Below the pieces are notes generated by a model, which was not told the origin of the DNA, did no database searches, and saw only the letters and a list, made by a program, of their open reading frames with translations. A DNA stretch of 8,543 bases from an uncultured Pseudorhodobacter sp. (GTDB lineage Bacteria; Pseudomonadota; Alphaproteobacteria; Rhodobacterales; Rhodobacteraceae): contig CALEMZ010000020.1 of the NCBI GenBank assembly GCA_937910975.1, positions 1-8,543 on the forward strand, in the 5' to 3' direction. Below are positions 1 to 5,791 of this stretch, one piece after another (positions within the stretch are counted from its first letter, which is position 1; each line of letters opens with the position of its first letter). The translations under genes and the position numbers were made by a program.

Positions 1-312
1 GGCATAGCCGAAATAAGGGATCACGGCGGTGATGCGAGCGGCAGACGAACGGCGCAGCGCGTCTGTCATGATTAGCAGTTCCATCAGATTGTCATTGGCC
101 GGGTTTGAGGTGGGCTGGATGATAAACATATCCTCGCCGCGCACATTTTCGAAAACCTCAACAAAAATCTCGCCATCGTTGAACCGCTCCACCCGCGCAT
201 CAACGAGGCCCACCGACATCCCCCGATGCAGCGACATGCGCCGTGCAATGGAGGTAGCAAGCGACATGTTGGCATTTCCAGAGATCAGTTTGGGTTCATT
301 GATGCTGGCCAT
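1..312 (-). CDS. prs: Ribose-phosphate pyrophosphokinase (PRPP synthetase), N-terminal 104 residues
   Basis: This enzyme makes phosphoribosyl pyrophosphate from ribose 5-phosphate and ATP in the cytoplasm, feeding purine, pyrimidine, histidine, tryptophan and NAD synthesis. The start is the ATG at 312-310 (MASINEPKLISGNAN...), with AAAGGA a few bases upstream as the likely ribosome binding site. Visible family hallmarks are ERFNDGEIFVEV (about residues 42-53), NVRGEDMFIIQPT (57-68), NPANDNLMELL (70-80) and ALRRSSAARITAVIPYFGYA (85-104). The last block leads into the ATP-binding loop, which lies beyond the window. The gene is cut by the left edge after 104 codons, so about two thirds of a typical 310-340 residue protein is missing. 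It is divergent from the isomerase-like gene at 404 and shares a 91-base intergenic region with it. Identity is very secure from the conserved blocks. Confidence 0.96.
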   Translation of the reverse strand, partial: MASINEPKLISGNANMSLATSIARRMSLHRGMSVGLVDARVERFNDGEIFVEVFENVRGEDMFIIQPTSNPANDNLMELLIMTDALRRSSAARITAVIPYFGYA

Positions 313-342
313 TTTGGGGTCCTTTAGGGGATTCGCGTGACG

Positions 343-370
343 TTGACACCGCTTACCATCGGGTTAGGGT
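343..370 (+). promoter_or_regulatory. Candidate sigma-70 promoter for the isomerase-hydrolase pair
   Basis: A perfect -35 hexamer, TTGACA (343-348), is followed after 16 bases by TAGGGT (365-370), a weak -10. Transcription would start near 377, about 27 bases before the ATG at 404. The -35 is convincing and the -10 is not. Strong TTGAC boxes with loose -10 boxes are common in alphaproteobacteria. I could not find a comparably good promoter for prs on the other strand in the same 91-base gap. Confidence 0.4.
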
Positions 371-373
371 CTT

Positions 374-387
374 GCAAACCTTGGCAT
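374..387 (-). repeat. 14-bp repeat, copy A, upstream of prs
   Basis: The sequence reads ATGCCAAGGTTTGC on the minus strand and lies 62-75 bases upstream of the prs start. An identical copy in the same orientation lies just upstream of the ppaC start at 6716-6729. It is an imperfect palindrome (TGCCAA-GG-TTTGCA in this copy). Whether it is an operator or a coincidence cannot be told from this window. Confidence 0.4.
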
Positions 388-403
388 GTGGAGAAGTGGC
401 GAA

Positions 404-1000
404 ATGGCCCATATTGATTACTACTTTGCGACAATCTCGCCTTATACCTATCTGGCGGGTACGCGGTTGGAGGCGATTGCCGCGCGGCATGGGGCCACGA
501 TCACTTATAAGCCGCTGGACGTAGCGGCGCTGTTTGGGCGCACCGGGGGGCAGGCGCCAAAGGACCGGCACGAAAGCCGCAGGGCTTATCGGTAGCAGGA
601 GTTGCGGCGGCAGGCCGCGAAGGCCGCGATGACGCTGAACCTTCAACCGATGTTCTGGCCCACCAACCCGGCACCCTCCTCTTATGCCATCATCGCCGCG
701 CAATCGGCGGGGGGCGGAGATCTGGGCGCGCTGGTCCATGCCATTACTGGCGCCTGCTGGGCCGGAGAAAAGAACATCGCCGAGGATGAGGTGATCCGCG
801 CGGCGCTGGAGGCGGCGGGGTTTGACCCCGGCCTTGCCGATCGCGGCATGTTGGCGGGGGCCGAAACCTACGGGGCGAACCTTGAGGAGGCCGTGTCGCG
901 CGGTGTCTTTGGCGCACCCTTCTATCTGGTGGGCGAGGAGATGTTCTGGGGGCAGGACCGGCTGGAAGATATGGACCTGCATCTGAGCGGCAAGCTTTGA
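404..1000 (+). pseudogene. 2-hydroxychromene-2-carboxylate isomerase-like (DsbA fold) gene with an in-frame amber stop
   Basis: Members of this family are glutathione-dependent, thioredoxin-fold (kappa-class GST/DsbA) isomerases. The named reaction is 2-hydroxychromene-2-carboxylate isomerisation in naphthalene breakdown, but most members have unknown substrates. I chose the ATG at 404 (MAHIDYYFATISPYTYLAG), with GGAGAAG upstream; an ATG at 386 in the same frame adds six residues. Ser12 in the SPYTYL motif is the expected active-site serine. The second half holds WPTNPAPSSYAI, the helical insert and GVFGAPFY with the cis-proline. Codon 64 (593-595) is TAG, between YR and QEL. Reading frame and homology-like sequence continue unchanged on both sides to the TGA at 998-1000, giving about 198 positions, normal for the family. 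The pattern fits one base substitution (for example Leu TTG to TAG) rather than a frameshift. It could be a real nonsense mutation, a sequencing error or a suppressed stop. The downstream ATG overlaps its TGA. Confidence 0.82.
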
Positions 1001-1821
1001 TGCTAGACGCGGTTTGCGGTGGCGTCCCGACCTATTTGCGCCACTTTGGGCAGGGGGACGCGCAGGGCTTGGCCTTGCATTGCTCTTTGGCGCATTCCGG
1101 GGCTTGGGCGGGGTTGGCGGCGTGCTTGCCGGGGTTGGCCATCACCGCCCCCGATCTGTTGGGCCATGGGCGCAGCGGTGATTGGGACGGGCGCGGTGAT
1201 TTTCACAGCACTTCCACACGGCAGGCCATGGGCGTGTTGGCGCAGATGCCAGAGGGGCCGGTGCATCTGATCGGGCACAGCTTTGGCGCGACCGTGGCGC
1301 TGCGCATCGCGCTGGAGACACCTGAGCGGATTGCTAGCCTGATCTTGTTTGAGCCGGTGCTGTTTTGTGCCGCCCGCGCGGCGGGGGGGCCTGCCTTTGG
1401 CAATCATCTGGCCGCGCATGCGGATTTTGCCGCAGCCTTGGCCCTAGGCGACGTCGCGCGCGCGGCAGAAGCGTTTCTGGCGATCTGGGGGCGGGGGGAG
1501 TCCTTTGCCGATCTGCCTGAGAGCCAGCGCAGCTATCTTACCCAGCGGATCCATCTGATCGCGGCACAGGATGCGGCTTTGTTGGAGGATGCGGCGGGGA
1601 TGCTGGCCTATGGCCGGCTGGAAGGGCTGGGGGTGCCGGTATTGCTGGCCGAAGGCGAGGCTTCGCCCCCGGTGATCGATGCGGTTAACACGGAACTGGC
1701 ACGCCGCTTGCCGCAGGTGACGCGGGCGCGGGTGCAAGGGGCCGGGCATATGCTGCCGATCACCCATGCGGCGGAATGTGCGGCGGTTGTGAATGGGTTT
1801 CTTAACCGCGAAAGGCGCTGA
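1000..1821 (+). CDS. Alpha/beta-fold hydrolase
   Basis: This is a 273-residue cytoplasmic serine hydrolase of the alpha/beta fold; the substrate cannot be read from the sequence. The N-terminal strand leads to LALHCSLAHSGAW (24-36), the usual oxyanion-hole region. DLLGHGRSG (52-60) is the typical loop before the nucleophile. GHSFG (92-96) gives nucleophile Ser94, and GAGHMLPITH (247-256) gives catalytic His250. The acid is less clear: the LLAEGEASPPVID stretch (215-227) holds Glu and Asp candidates. There is no signal peptide. The start is the ATG at 1000-1002, whose A is the last base of the preceding gene's TGA, so translation is probably coupled to the isomerase-like gene. If the amber codon in that gene is real, coupling could be weakened. 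The 3' end overlaps the convergent ltaE gene by 20 bases. Confidence 0.88.
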   Translation: MLDAVCGGVPTYLRHFGQGDAQGLALHCSLAHSGAWAGLAACLPGLAITAPDLLGHGRSGDWDGRGDFHSTSTRQAMGVLAQMPEGPVHLIGHSFGATVALRIALETPERIASLILFEPVLFCAARAAGGPAFGNHLAAHADFAAALALGDVARAAEAFLAIWGRGESFADLPESQRSYLTQRIHLIAAQDAALLEDAAGMLAYGRLEGLGVPVLLAEGEASPPVIDAVNTELARRLPQVTRARVQGAGHMLPITHAAECAAVVNGFLNRERR

Positions 1822-2818
1822 GCAACCCGTCCACGTCGGCATCGGTCGTGCACCATGCGGTGACCAGACGACCGACCCCGCCGCCCATGTCATAATAGAC
1901 CGCCCCCGCCGCCTTGGCGCGGGCATGTGCGGCCTCTGGCAGGCGCACGAACACGATATTCGCCTCCACCGCGTGCAGCAATTCTGCACCGTCGATGCCC
2001 CGCAGCCCTTCGGCCAGCCTTGCTGCCATCGCATTGGCATGGGTGGCCATATCCAGCCAGCGACCGGCCTCAAACCACGCCTCCATCTGCGCCGCGATAT
2101 AGCGCATTTTGGAGGACAGATGCCCGCCGCGTTTGCGCCGCAACTCCAGCTCCCATGATTTTTCTGGATCAAACAGCACAACCGCCTCGGCGGCCAGAAG
2201 CCCGTTCTTGGTGCCACCGAGCGAAAGCACATCAACGCCCGCGCGCCATGTCATTTCCGCAGGGCTCGCGCCAGTCGCGGCCAGTGCATTTGCCAAGCGC
2301 GCGCCGTCAAGATGGGTGGGCAGGCCTTTGGCTTTGGCCAGTGCGGACAGTGCTGCAATTTCATCCGTGGAATAGAGCGTGCCTGCCTCGGTGACATTGC
2401 TCAGGCTCAATGCAGCAGGTTGCACCGAATGCACCGAACCGCCGATCTGCCCAAGGGCCTCCGCCAGCCCCTCGGGCGTGATTTTGCCATGCGCGCCGTC
2501 GATCAGATGCAGCTTGGCCCCGGCAGAATAGAATTCGGGCGCGCCACATTCATCCACAGCGATATGGGCATGGCGGTGGCACAAAATAGCCCCGTAAGGC
2601 GGGGTATAAAGGGCCAGTGCCAGCGCATTGGCCGCAGTTCCGGTGGTGACGAGGTGAACCTCGGCCTGAGGCGCTTCAAAGAGGTCACGGATCTGGGCGC
2701 GCAGCCGGGCCATCGGGGCATCGGCCCCGTAAGAAAGGCAATACCCTTCGTTGGCGCGTAGCAGCGCCTCCATGATTGGTTGTGGCACTGGCGCGCCATT
2801 GTCAGAGGCAAAAAACAT
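1802..2818 (-). CDS. ltaE: Low-specificity L-threonine aldolase, PLP-dependent
   Basis: This 338-residue cytoplasmic enzyme cleaves L-threonine or L-allo-threonine to glycine and acetaldehyde (fold type I, aspartate aminotransferase superfamily). The protein begins MFFASDNGAPVPQPIMEAL. Family features in order are NEGYCLSYGADAP (23-35), the cofactor phosphate-binding TTGTAANALAL (58-68), HRHAHIAVDECGAPEF (81-96), the THLDGARLANAL block (168-179) with the PLP-ring Asp171, and SLGGTKNG (199-206) with Schiff-base Lys204. The C-terminal domain ends YYDMGGGVGRLVTAWCTT. The length matches the family. The start ATG at 2818-2816 shares one base with the TGA of the UPF0260 gene, so it looks translationally coupled. 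Its TAA (1804-1802) lies inside the 3' end of the convergent hydrolase gene, leaving no room for a conventional terminator between the two. Confidence 0.94.
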   Translation of the reverse strand: MFFASDNGAPVPQPIMEALLRANEGYCLSYGADAPMARLRAQIRDLFEAPQAEVHLVTTGTAANALALALYTPPYGAILCHRHAHIAVDECGAPEFYSAGAKLHLIDGAHGKITPEGLAEALGQIGGSVHSVQPAALSLSNVTEAGTLYSTDEIAALSALAKAKGLPTHLDGARLANALAATGASPAEMTWRAGVDVLSLGGTKNGLLAAEAVVLFDPEKSWELELRRKRGGHLSSKMRYIAAQMEAWFEAGRWLDMATHANAMAARLAEGLRGIDGAELLHAVEANIVFVRLPEAAHARAKAAGAVYYDMGGGVGRLVTAWCTTDADVDGLLSAFRG

Positions 2819-3300
2819 CAGGGTCGCTCCTCGATCACGTAATCGTCCCAATCTTCTTCGGGGACCTCAAATTCCGGCACGGTCCAGCCGCGCACGGAGG
2901 CCCCCGCGTCATGCACCGATTCCGGATCGCCCGAGATCAGCGGGTGCCAATCGTACAGGGGCCTTCCTTCATGAACAAGACGGTAAGCACAGGTCTGCGG
3001 CAGCCAATAGCTGATCTTCTCCAGCTTTTTTGGCGTCAGTTGGACGCATTCGGGCACGAACTGGTGGCGAATTTCGTAATTCGCGCAACGGCAGCTTTCG
3101 CCATCAAGCAAGCGGCAGGCGATGCGGGTAAAATTCACCTCGCCGGTGTCTTCATACTCAATCTTGTTCAGGCAACATTTGCCGCAGCCATCACAAAGCG
3201 CTTCCCATTCGGCTGCCGACATTTTCTTCAGCGGCACCGTTTCCCAGTACCGGGGGCGCAGGCCTTTTGTAGGGGCGATGGGGGGGAGTTTGGGCGCCAT
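2818..3300 (-). CDS. UPF0260 (YcgN/YkgJ-type) cysteine-cluster protein
   Basis: This is a 160-residue cytoplasmic protein of the UPF0260 family, related to the YkgJ-type CxxCxxCC zinc/iron-binding domain. Its biochemical role is not established. The core is ALCDGCGKCCLNKIEYEDTG (residues 34-53), with Cys36, Cys39, Cys42 and Cys43. Cys62, Cys70, Cys72, Cys85 and Cys104 follow, in a pattern that could bind metal. The segment CAYRLVHEGRPLYDWHPLIS (104-123) is typical of the family. The length is close to the roughly 150 residues of the E. coli YcgN protein. The start is the ATG at 3300-3298, overlapping the ribF TGA by one base; its own TGA overlaps the ltaE ATG by one base. It sits tightly between a flavin cofactor enzyme and a PLP enzyme, but the sequence does not show whether the function is related. 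Confidence 0.9.
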   Translation of the reverse strand: MAPKLPPIAPTKGLRPRYWETVPLKKMSAAEWEALCDGCGKCCLNKIEYEDTGEVNFTRIACRLLDGESCRCANYEIRHQFVPECVQLTPKKLEKISYWLPQTCAYRLVHEGRPLYDWHPLISGDPESVHDAGASVRGWTVPEFEVPEEDWDDYVIEERP

Positions 3301-4223
3301 CAATGGGCTTCCAGAATGCGGCGCGCAGCAGCGCAATCGGCATCGATCTGGGTGATGAGCGCGTCAAGCCCGTTGAACACCTCTTCGCCCCGGAGCCATT
3401 CGACGAAGGCGATGGAAAGGTGCTGTTCGTAAAGATCTCCCTCGAAATCAAAGAGGAAGGTTTCCAGATTGGGGCGGTTTTCGCCAAACATCGGGCGCAC
3501 GCCAAGGTTGGCCGCCCCCATATAGCTGCCTTTTTGCGGCCCGGTCAGCACATCGGCAAAGACCGCGTAAACGCCCGTGCGGGGCAGGTGCAGGCCGGTC
3601 ACATCCATATTGGCGGTGGGATAGCCCAGTTCCCGGCCCCGCTTTTGGCCGTGGATCACCGCCCCATCAATGCGGTGCCAATGGCCGAGCATGGTGCGGG
3701 CGGTGGCCATATCGCCCGCGCTCAATGCGGTGCGGACGTGGCTGGAAGAGATATCTATGCCACCGGCCTGAATGAGATCGGAAAGATGCACGGTGATGCC
3801 CTGCGCGGCGCAGAGGCTTTGCAGATCCTGCGCGCGGCCTTTGCGCGCCTTACCAAAGCAAAAATCCGCCCCGACGGTGACGTGGGAAACACCCAAGCCC
3901 TTGGCCAGCACCTGCGCCACGAACTCTTCGGGCGACAGGTTGGCCAGTGCGGCGTCGAAGGGCAACTCGAACAGGGTTTCTACGCCAAGCTTCGCTAGGC
4001 GGTTGGCGCGGGCCTCGGAATTCATCAACCGGAAAGGCGCGGATTGCGGGGCAAAAAAGCTGCGGGGGTGAGGTTCAAACGTCACGATGCCCAAGGGGCC
4101 GTGTTGGGCGGCGAGCGAGATCACATGCTGGTGGCCGAGATGCACGCCATCAAAATTGCCCATAGCGACAGATGCGCCGCGATGCGCCTGCGCAACCCCT
4201 TGCCAATGCTGATAAATCTGCAT
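3300..4223 (-). CDS. ribF: Bifunctional riboflavin kinase / FMN adenylyltransferase
   Basis: This 307-residue cytoplasmic enzyme phosphorylates riboflavin to FMN and then adenylates it to FAD. The N-terminal nucleotidyltransferase domain (about 1-180) shows VAMGNFDGVHLGHQHVI (19-35), the HIGH-like nucleotide-binding motif. It also shows TFEPHPRSFF (48-57), VTVGADFCFGKARKG (115-129) and ISSSHVRTAL (158-167). The C-terminal riboflavin kinase domain (about 181-307) shows GRELGYPTANMDV (196-208), TGVYAVFADV (216-225), AANLGVRPMFG (237-247) and ETFLFDFEGDLYEQ (254-267). I chose the ATG at 4223-4221 (MQIYQHWQG), preceded by AAGGG. An in-frame ATG at 4292 would run back through the maoC stop and is less likely. 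It follows the maoC-like gene by 28 bases, which hold a perfect hairpin. No FMN riboswitch-like sequence was seen upstream. Confidence 0.96.
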   Translation of the reverse strand: MQIYQHWQGVAQAHRGASVAMGNFDGVHLGHQHVISLAAQHGPLGIVTFEPHPRSFFAPQSAPFRLMNSEARANRLAKLGVETLFELPFDAALANLSPEEFVAQVLAKGLGVSHVTVGADFCFGKARKGRAQDLQSLCAAQGITVHLSDLIQAGGIDISSSHVRTALSAGDMATARTMLGHWHRIDGAVIHGQKRGRELGYPTANMDVTGLHLPRTGVYAVFADVLTGPQKGSYMGAANLGVRPMFGENRPNLETFLFDFEGDLYEQHLSIAFVEWLRGEEVFNGLDALITQIDADCAAARRILEAH

Positions 4224-4233
4224 GCCAGCCCTT

Positions 4234-4249
4234 ACGGGCCACGGCCCGT
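4234..4249 (-). other. Intercistronic hairpin between the maoC-like gene and ribF
   Basis: ACGGGCC (4234-4240) and GGCCCGT (4243-4249) form a perfect inverted repeat with 7-base arms. As RNA it folds to a 6-bp GC-rich stem with a four-base loop. It fills most of the 28-base gap between the maoC TGA and the ribF ATG, ending just before the AAGGG ribosome binding site. There is no following U-run, so it is unlikely to be an intrinsic terminator. It could protect or separate the two messages or affect ribF initiation. Confidence 0.5.
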
Positions 4250-4251
4250 CA

Positions 4252-4695
4252 TCAATCGAATTTGCGGCTCGGCGCCAGAACCAGCGCTTCACCCTTCAGA
4301 ACAACCGTATCGCCCACCGCGCAATGGGTTTCAAGGGTTACACGGCGGCGGCCCAGATCAATGGCTGTAACCTTGACTTCGGCATAGACTCGGTCGCCGG
4401 GGCGGACGGGGGCCATGAACCTTAGGCTTTGGCCAAGGTAAACCGCGCCATGGCCGGGAAGTTGCTCGCCGATCACCGCAGAAATTAGCCCTGCGGTCAG
4501 CATGCCGTGCGCGATGCGGCCTTCAAATATCGTGTCCTGGGCGTAAGCCTCATCAAGGTGAACTGGGTTACGATCAGTGGAAACTTCGGCAAAAAGTTCG
4601 ATATCCCGGTCGGTTACAGTTTTGTAGAGATGGCGGGACATGCCGATTTCAATGTCTTCAATGCAGATCGTGCCGCGTGGTTGATTATCAAGCAT
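4252..4695 (-). CDS. MaoC-like (R)-specific enoyl-CoA hydratase (PhaJ-type hot-dog fold)
   Basis: This 147-residue cytoplasmic single hot-dog protein is of the MaoC/PhaJ type. Such enzymes hydrate trans-2-enoyl-CoA to (R)-3-hydroxyacyl-CoA and can feed polyhydroxyalkanoate synthesis from fatty acid oxidation. The hydratase signature is intact: STDRNPVHLDEAYA (39-52), with Asp41 and His46 at the spacing of the known catalytic pair, then FEGRIAHGMLTAGLISAVIG (57-76). The region LRFMAPVRPGDRVYAEV (91-107) is also typical. The start ATG at 4695-4693 gives MLDNQPRGTICIEDI and is preceded by GGGGGAA. An upstream in-frame ATG at 4746 would overlap the promoter and is disfavoured. It is the first gene of the maoC-ribF-UPF0260-ltaE unit. 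The exact substrate is not shown, and a (3R)-hydroxyacyl dehydratase for another acyl-CoA remains possible. Confidence 0.88.
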   Translation of the reverse strand: MLDNQPRGTICIEDIEIGMSRHLYKTVTDRDIELFAEVSTDRNPVHLDEAYAQDTIFEGRIAHGMLTAGLISAVIGEQLPGHGAVYLGQSLRFMAPVRPGDRVYAEVKVTAIDLGRRRVTLETHCAVGDTVVLKGEALVLAPSRKFD

Positions 4696-4727
4696 GGTCC
4701 GATTCCCCCGTGGTGGTTCACGAGGGT

Positions 4728-4756
4728 GGTATAGCAAATGCTGCAATGCAGCGCAA
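4728..4756 (-). promoter_or_regulatory. Promoter of the maoC-ribF-UPF0260-ltaE unit
   Basis: On the minus strand, TTGCGC (4756-4751) is followed after exactly 17 bases by TATACC (4733-4728). This is a reasonable sigma-70 promoter with predicted start near 4721, about 26 bases before the maoC ATG. The roughly 20 bases upstream of the -35 (about 4757-4780) are strikingly AT-rich for this genome and could act as an UP element. The spacer is almost entirely filled by a perfect palindrome, described separately. Confidence 0.6.
4740..4752. promoter_or_regulatory. Perfect palindrome in the maoC promoter, PhaR-like operator
   Basis: GCTGCA-A-TGCAGC is a perfect 6+1+6 palindrome lying between the -35 and -10 boxes. 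Its core, CTGC-AAT-GCAG (4741-4751), fits the CTGC-N3/4-GCAG pattern that I recall as the binding site of PhaR, the regulator of phasin and PHB genes in Paracoccus denitrificans and Rhodobacter sphaeroides. A repressor bound here would block RNA polymerase directly. I found no other CTGC-N3/4-GCAG match in the window by eye. The link to PhaR is an inference from motif and context; the palindrome itself is certain. Confidence 0.55.
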
Positions 4757-4777
4757 TTGGTTCGGTAATTTATTTAC

Positions 4778-4798
4778 AAAATGCGCGGCGGCATCGCA
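4778..4798 (-). terminator. Weak candidate terminator of the HAD gene
   Basis: Downstream of the HAD stop on the minus strand, TGCG (4798-4795) and CGCA (4785-4782) could pair, followed by TTTTG. The stem is only 4 bp with a 9-base loop, so this is a poor intrinsic terminator. It is reported because it is the only hairpin-plus-T arrangement in the 120-base gap. Confidence 0.2.
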
Positions 4799-4815
4799 AT
4801 AAAGTTGCGGGCGGG

Positions 4816-5709
4816 TCAGCGCAGTAAGGCCATCACATAGGTCGGATTGCGCTGCTCGGCCAAAAGCCATGCCTCCAGCGCCACCGCATCCAAAGCCTCC
4901 GCGGGGCCGAATTGGCCGGCATTTAGGCCTTCGGTCAGAAACAGGCTGTCGAGGTTTTCTTGCATGCCGCCCAAGACATCGGTGTTGATACCATCGCCGA
5001 CACATAGAATGTCCTCATCTGCCACCGACCCGGCCAATGCAGTAAGGCGCGCGCGCGCGAGGTCATAGATCGGCGGATGTGGTTTGCCAAAATAGAGCGC
5101 CTCGCCCCCCATCTGCTCATAGAGTTCGGCCAGCCCCCCGGCGCAATGGATGCGTGCTTCGCCATAATCCACGACGATATCGGGATTGGCGCAGAGCATC
5201 TTCAGGCCCATGGTTTTGGCGAGCAAGAATGCGGCGCGGTAATCCTCCGGCGTCTCATCAAGTTCCGAATTCGGGCCGGTGCACAAGATGCCCTCGGCCT
5301 GTGCCAGAGGCACCAGTTCAATCGGGTTGGCCGTTGCCATATCCGCCAGCGCAGGGTCGGCGAATTCATCAAAGAAAGGCTGATCCTTTGGCATCGGGCC
5401 GATGTGATGGACGCGGTGGCCAGCGGCACCTGAGAGGAAGGCGTATTGGGTGGCGTCGCCCGAGGTGATCAGTTCGTCATAAGCATCGCGCGGCACGCCG
5501 ATCCGATCCAATTGGCGCAAGATGCTGGGTTTTGGGCGCGGTGCGTTGGAAACCAGCACCACGATGCCGCCCTGCGCGCGAAAGGCCTGAAGGGCGACAA
5601 CGGCGGCAGGGAAGGGTTTGTAGCCATCATGCACGCAGCCCCAAAGATCACAAAACAGCGCACGGTAACGGGGCGCTATTTCGGCAAAACTGGCGATGAT
5701 CTGGGTCAT
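4816..5709 (-). CDS. HAD superfamily subfamily IIA hydrolase (TIGR01459-like)
   Basis: This 297-residue cytoplasmic haloacid dehalogenase-fold protein has a C2-type cap, related to the NagD and phosphoglycolate phosphatase-like group. The substrate is unknown. Motif I is ALFCDLWGCVHDG (17-29), with nucleophile Asp21. The position of the usual second aspartate is Trp23, as I recall is normal for this subgroup. Motif II is VLVSNAPRP (51-59), motif III is FGKPHPPIYDLA (207-218) with Lys209, and motif IV is CVGDGINTDVLGG (236-248), with the metal-binding aspartates. The cap lies between motifs II and III. The start is the ATG at 5709-5707 (MTQIIASFAEIAPRYRA), with GGAAAG upstream. It is separated from ppaC by 82 bases and from the maoC promoter by a short gap, so it may be transcribed alone or as read-through from ppaC. 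Confidence 0.87.
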   Translation of the reverse strand: MTQIIASFAEIAPRYRALFCDLWGCVHDGYKPFPAAVVALQAFRAQGGIVVLVSNAPRPKPSILRQLDRIGVPRDAYDELITSGDATQYAFLSGAAGHRVHHIGPMPKDQPFFDEFADPALADMATANPIELVPLAQAEGILCTGPNSELDETPEDYRAAFLLAKTMGLKMLCANPDIVVDYGEARIHCAGGLAELYEQMGGEALYFGKPHPPIYDLARARLTALAGSVADEDILCVGDGINTDVLGGMQENLDSLFLTEGLNAGQFGPAEALDAVALEAWLLAEQRNPTYVMALLR

Positions 5710-5745
5710 GAGGCGGGCTTTCCATAGGCAAGGGGGCGCGGTGGC

Positions 5746-5776
5746 ATAATAGTGCCTTACGGGCGCGCGTCGCGCC
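5746..5776 (-). other. ppaC-HAD intergenic elements: short GC hairpin and a -10-like box
   Basis: The 82-base gap holds GGCGCG-CGT-CGCGCC (5762-5776), a perfect 6-bp inverted repeat with a three-base loop, 16 bases beyond the ppaC stop. Next comes TATTAT (5751-5746 on the minus strand), resembling a -10 box for the HAD gene. There is no U-run after the hairpin and no recognisable -35 at the right distance. The hairpin may mark the ppaC 3' end, and the promoter call is weak. Confidence 0.28.
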
Positions 5777-5791
5777 GGTAGTGCGACTGGA

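Noticed and set aside
374..387. PurR-type operator reading of the prs/ppaC 14-bp repeat (GCAAAC-like half-site)
   Set aside because: Only one half resembles the enteric PurR box and the central CG is missing. I know of no equivalent PurR control in this lineage, so I report only the repeat itself.
353..982. A 209-codon open frame on the minus strand across the isomerase-like gene
   Set aside because: The plus strand has clear family motifs over the same bases. The minus frame gives a low-complexity, arginine- and proline-rich product with no recognisable domain, as expected for antisense frames in GC-rich DNA. It does run unbroken across the amber codon, but that is not evidence of coding.
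3801..3813. CTGC-N5-GCAG inside ribF as a second PhaR-like site
   Set aside because: The spacer is five bases rather than three or four, the site lies within a coding region, and GC-rich codons easily produce it.
2776..3998. Long plus-strand open frames opposite ltaE, the UPF0260 gene and ribF (2776-3432 and 3303-3998)
   Set aside because: They are shadows of strongly supported minus-strand genes and show no family motifs of their own.
4224..4815. FMN riboswitch upstream of ribF or the maoC-like gene
   Set aside because: The leader regions are too short (28 bases, and about 26 bases after the predicted start) to hold the roughly 120-base FMN aptamer, and its conserved blocks are not seen.
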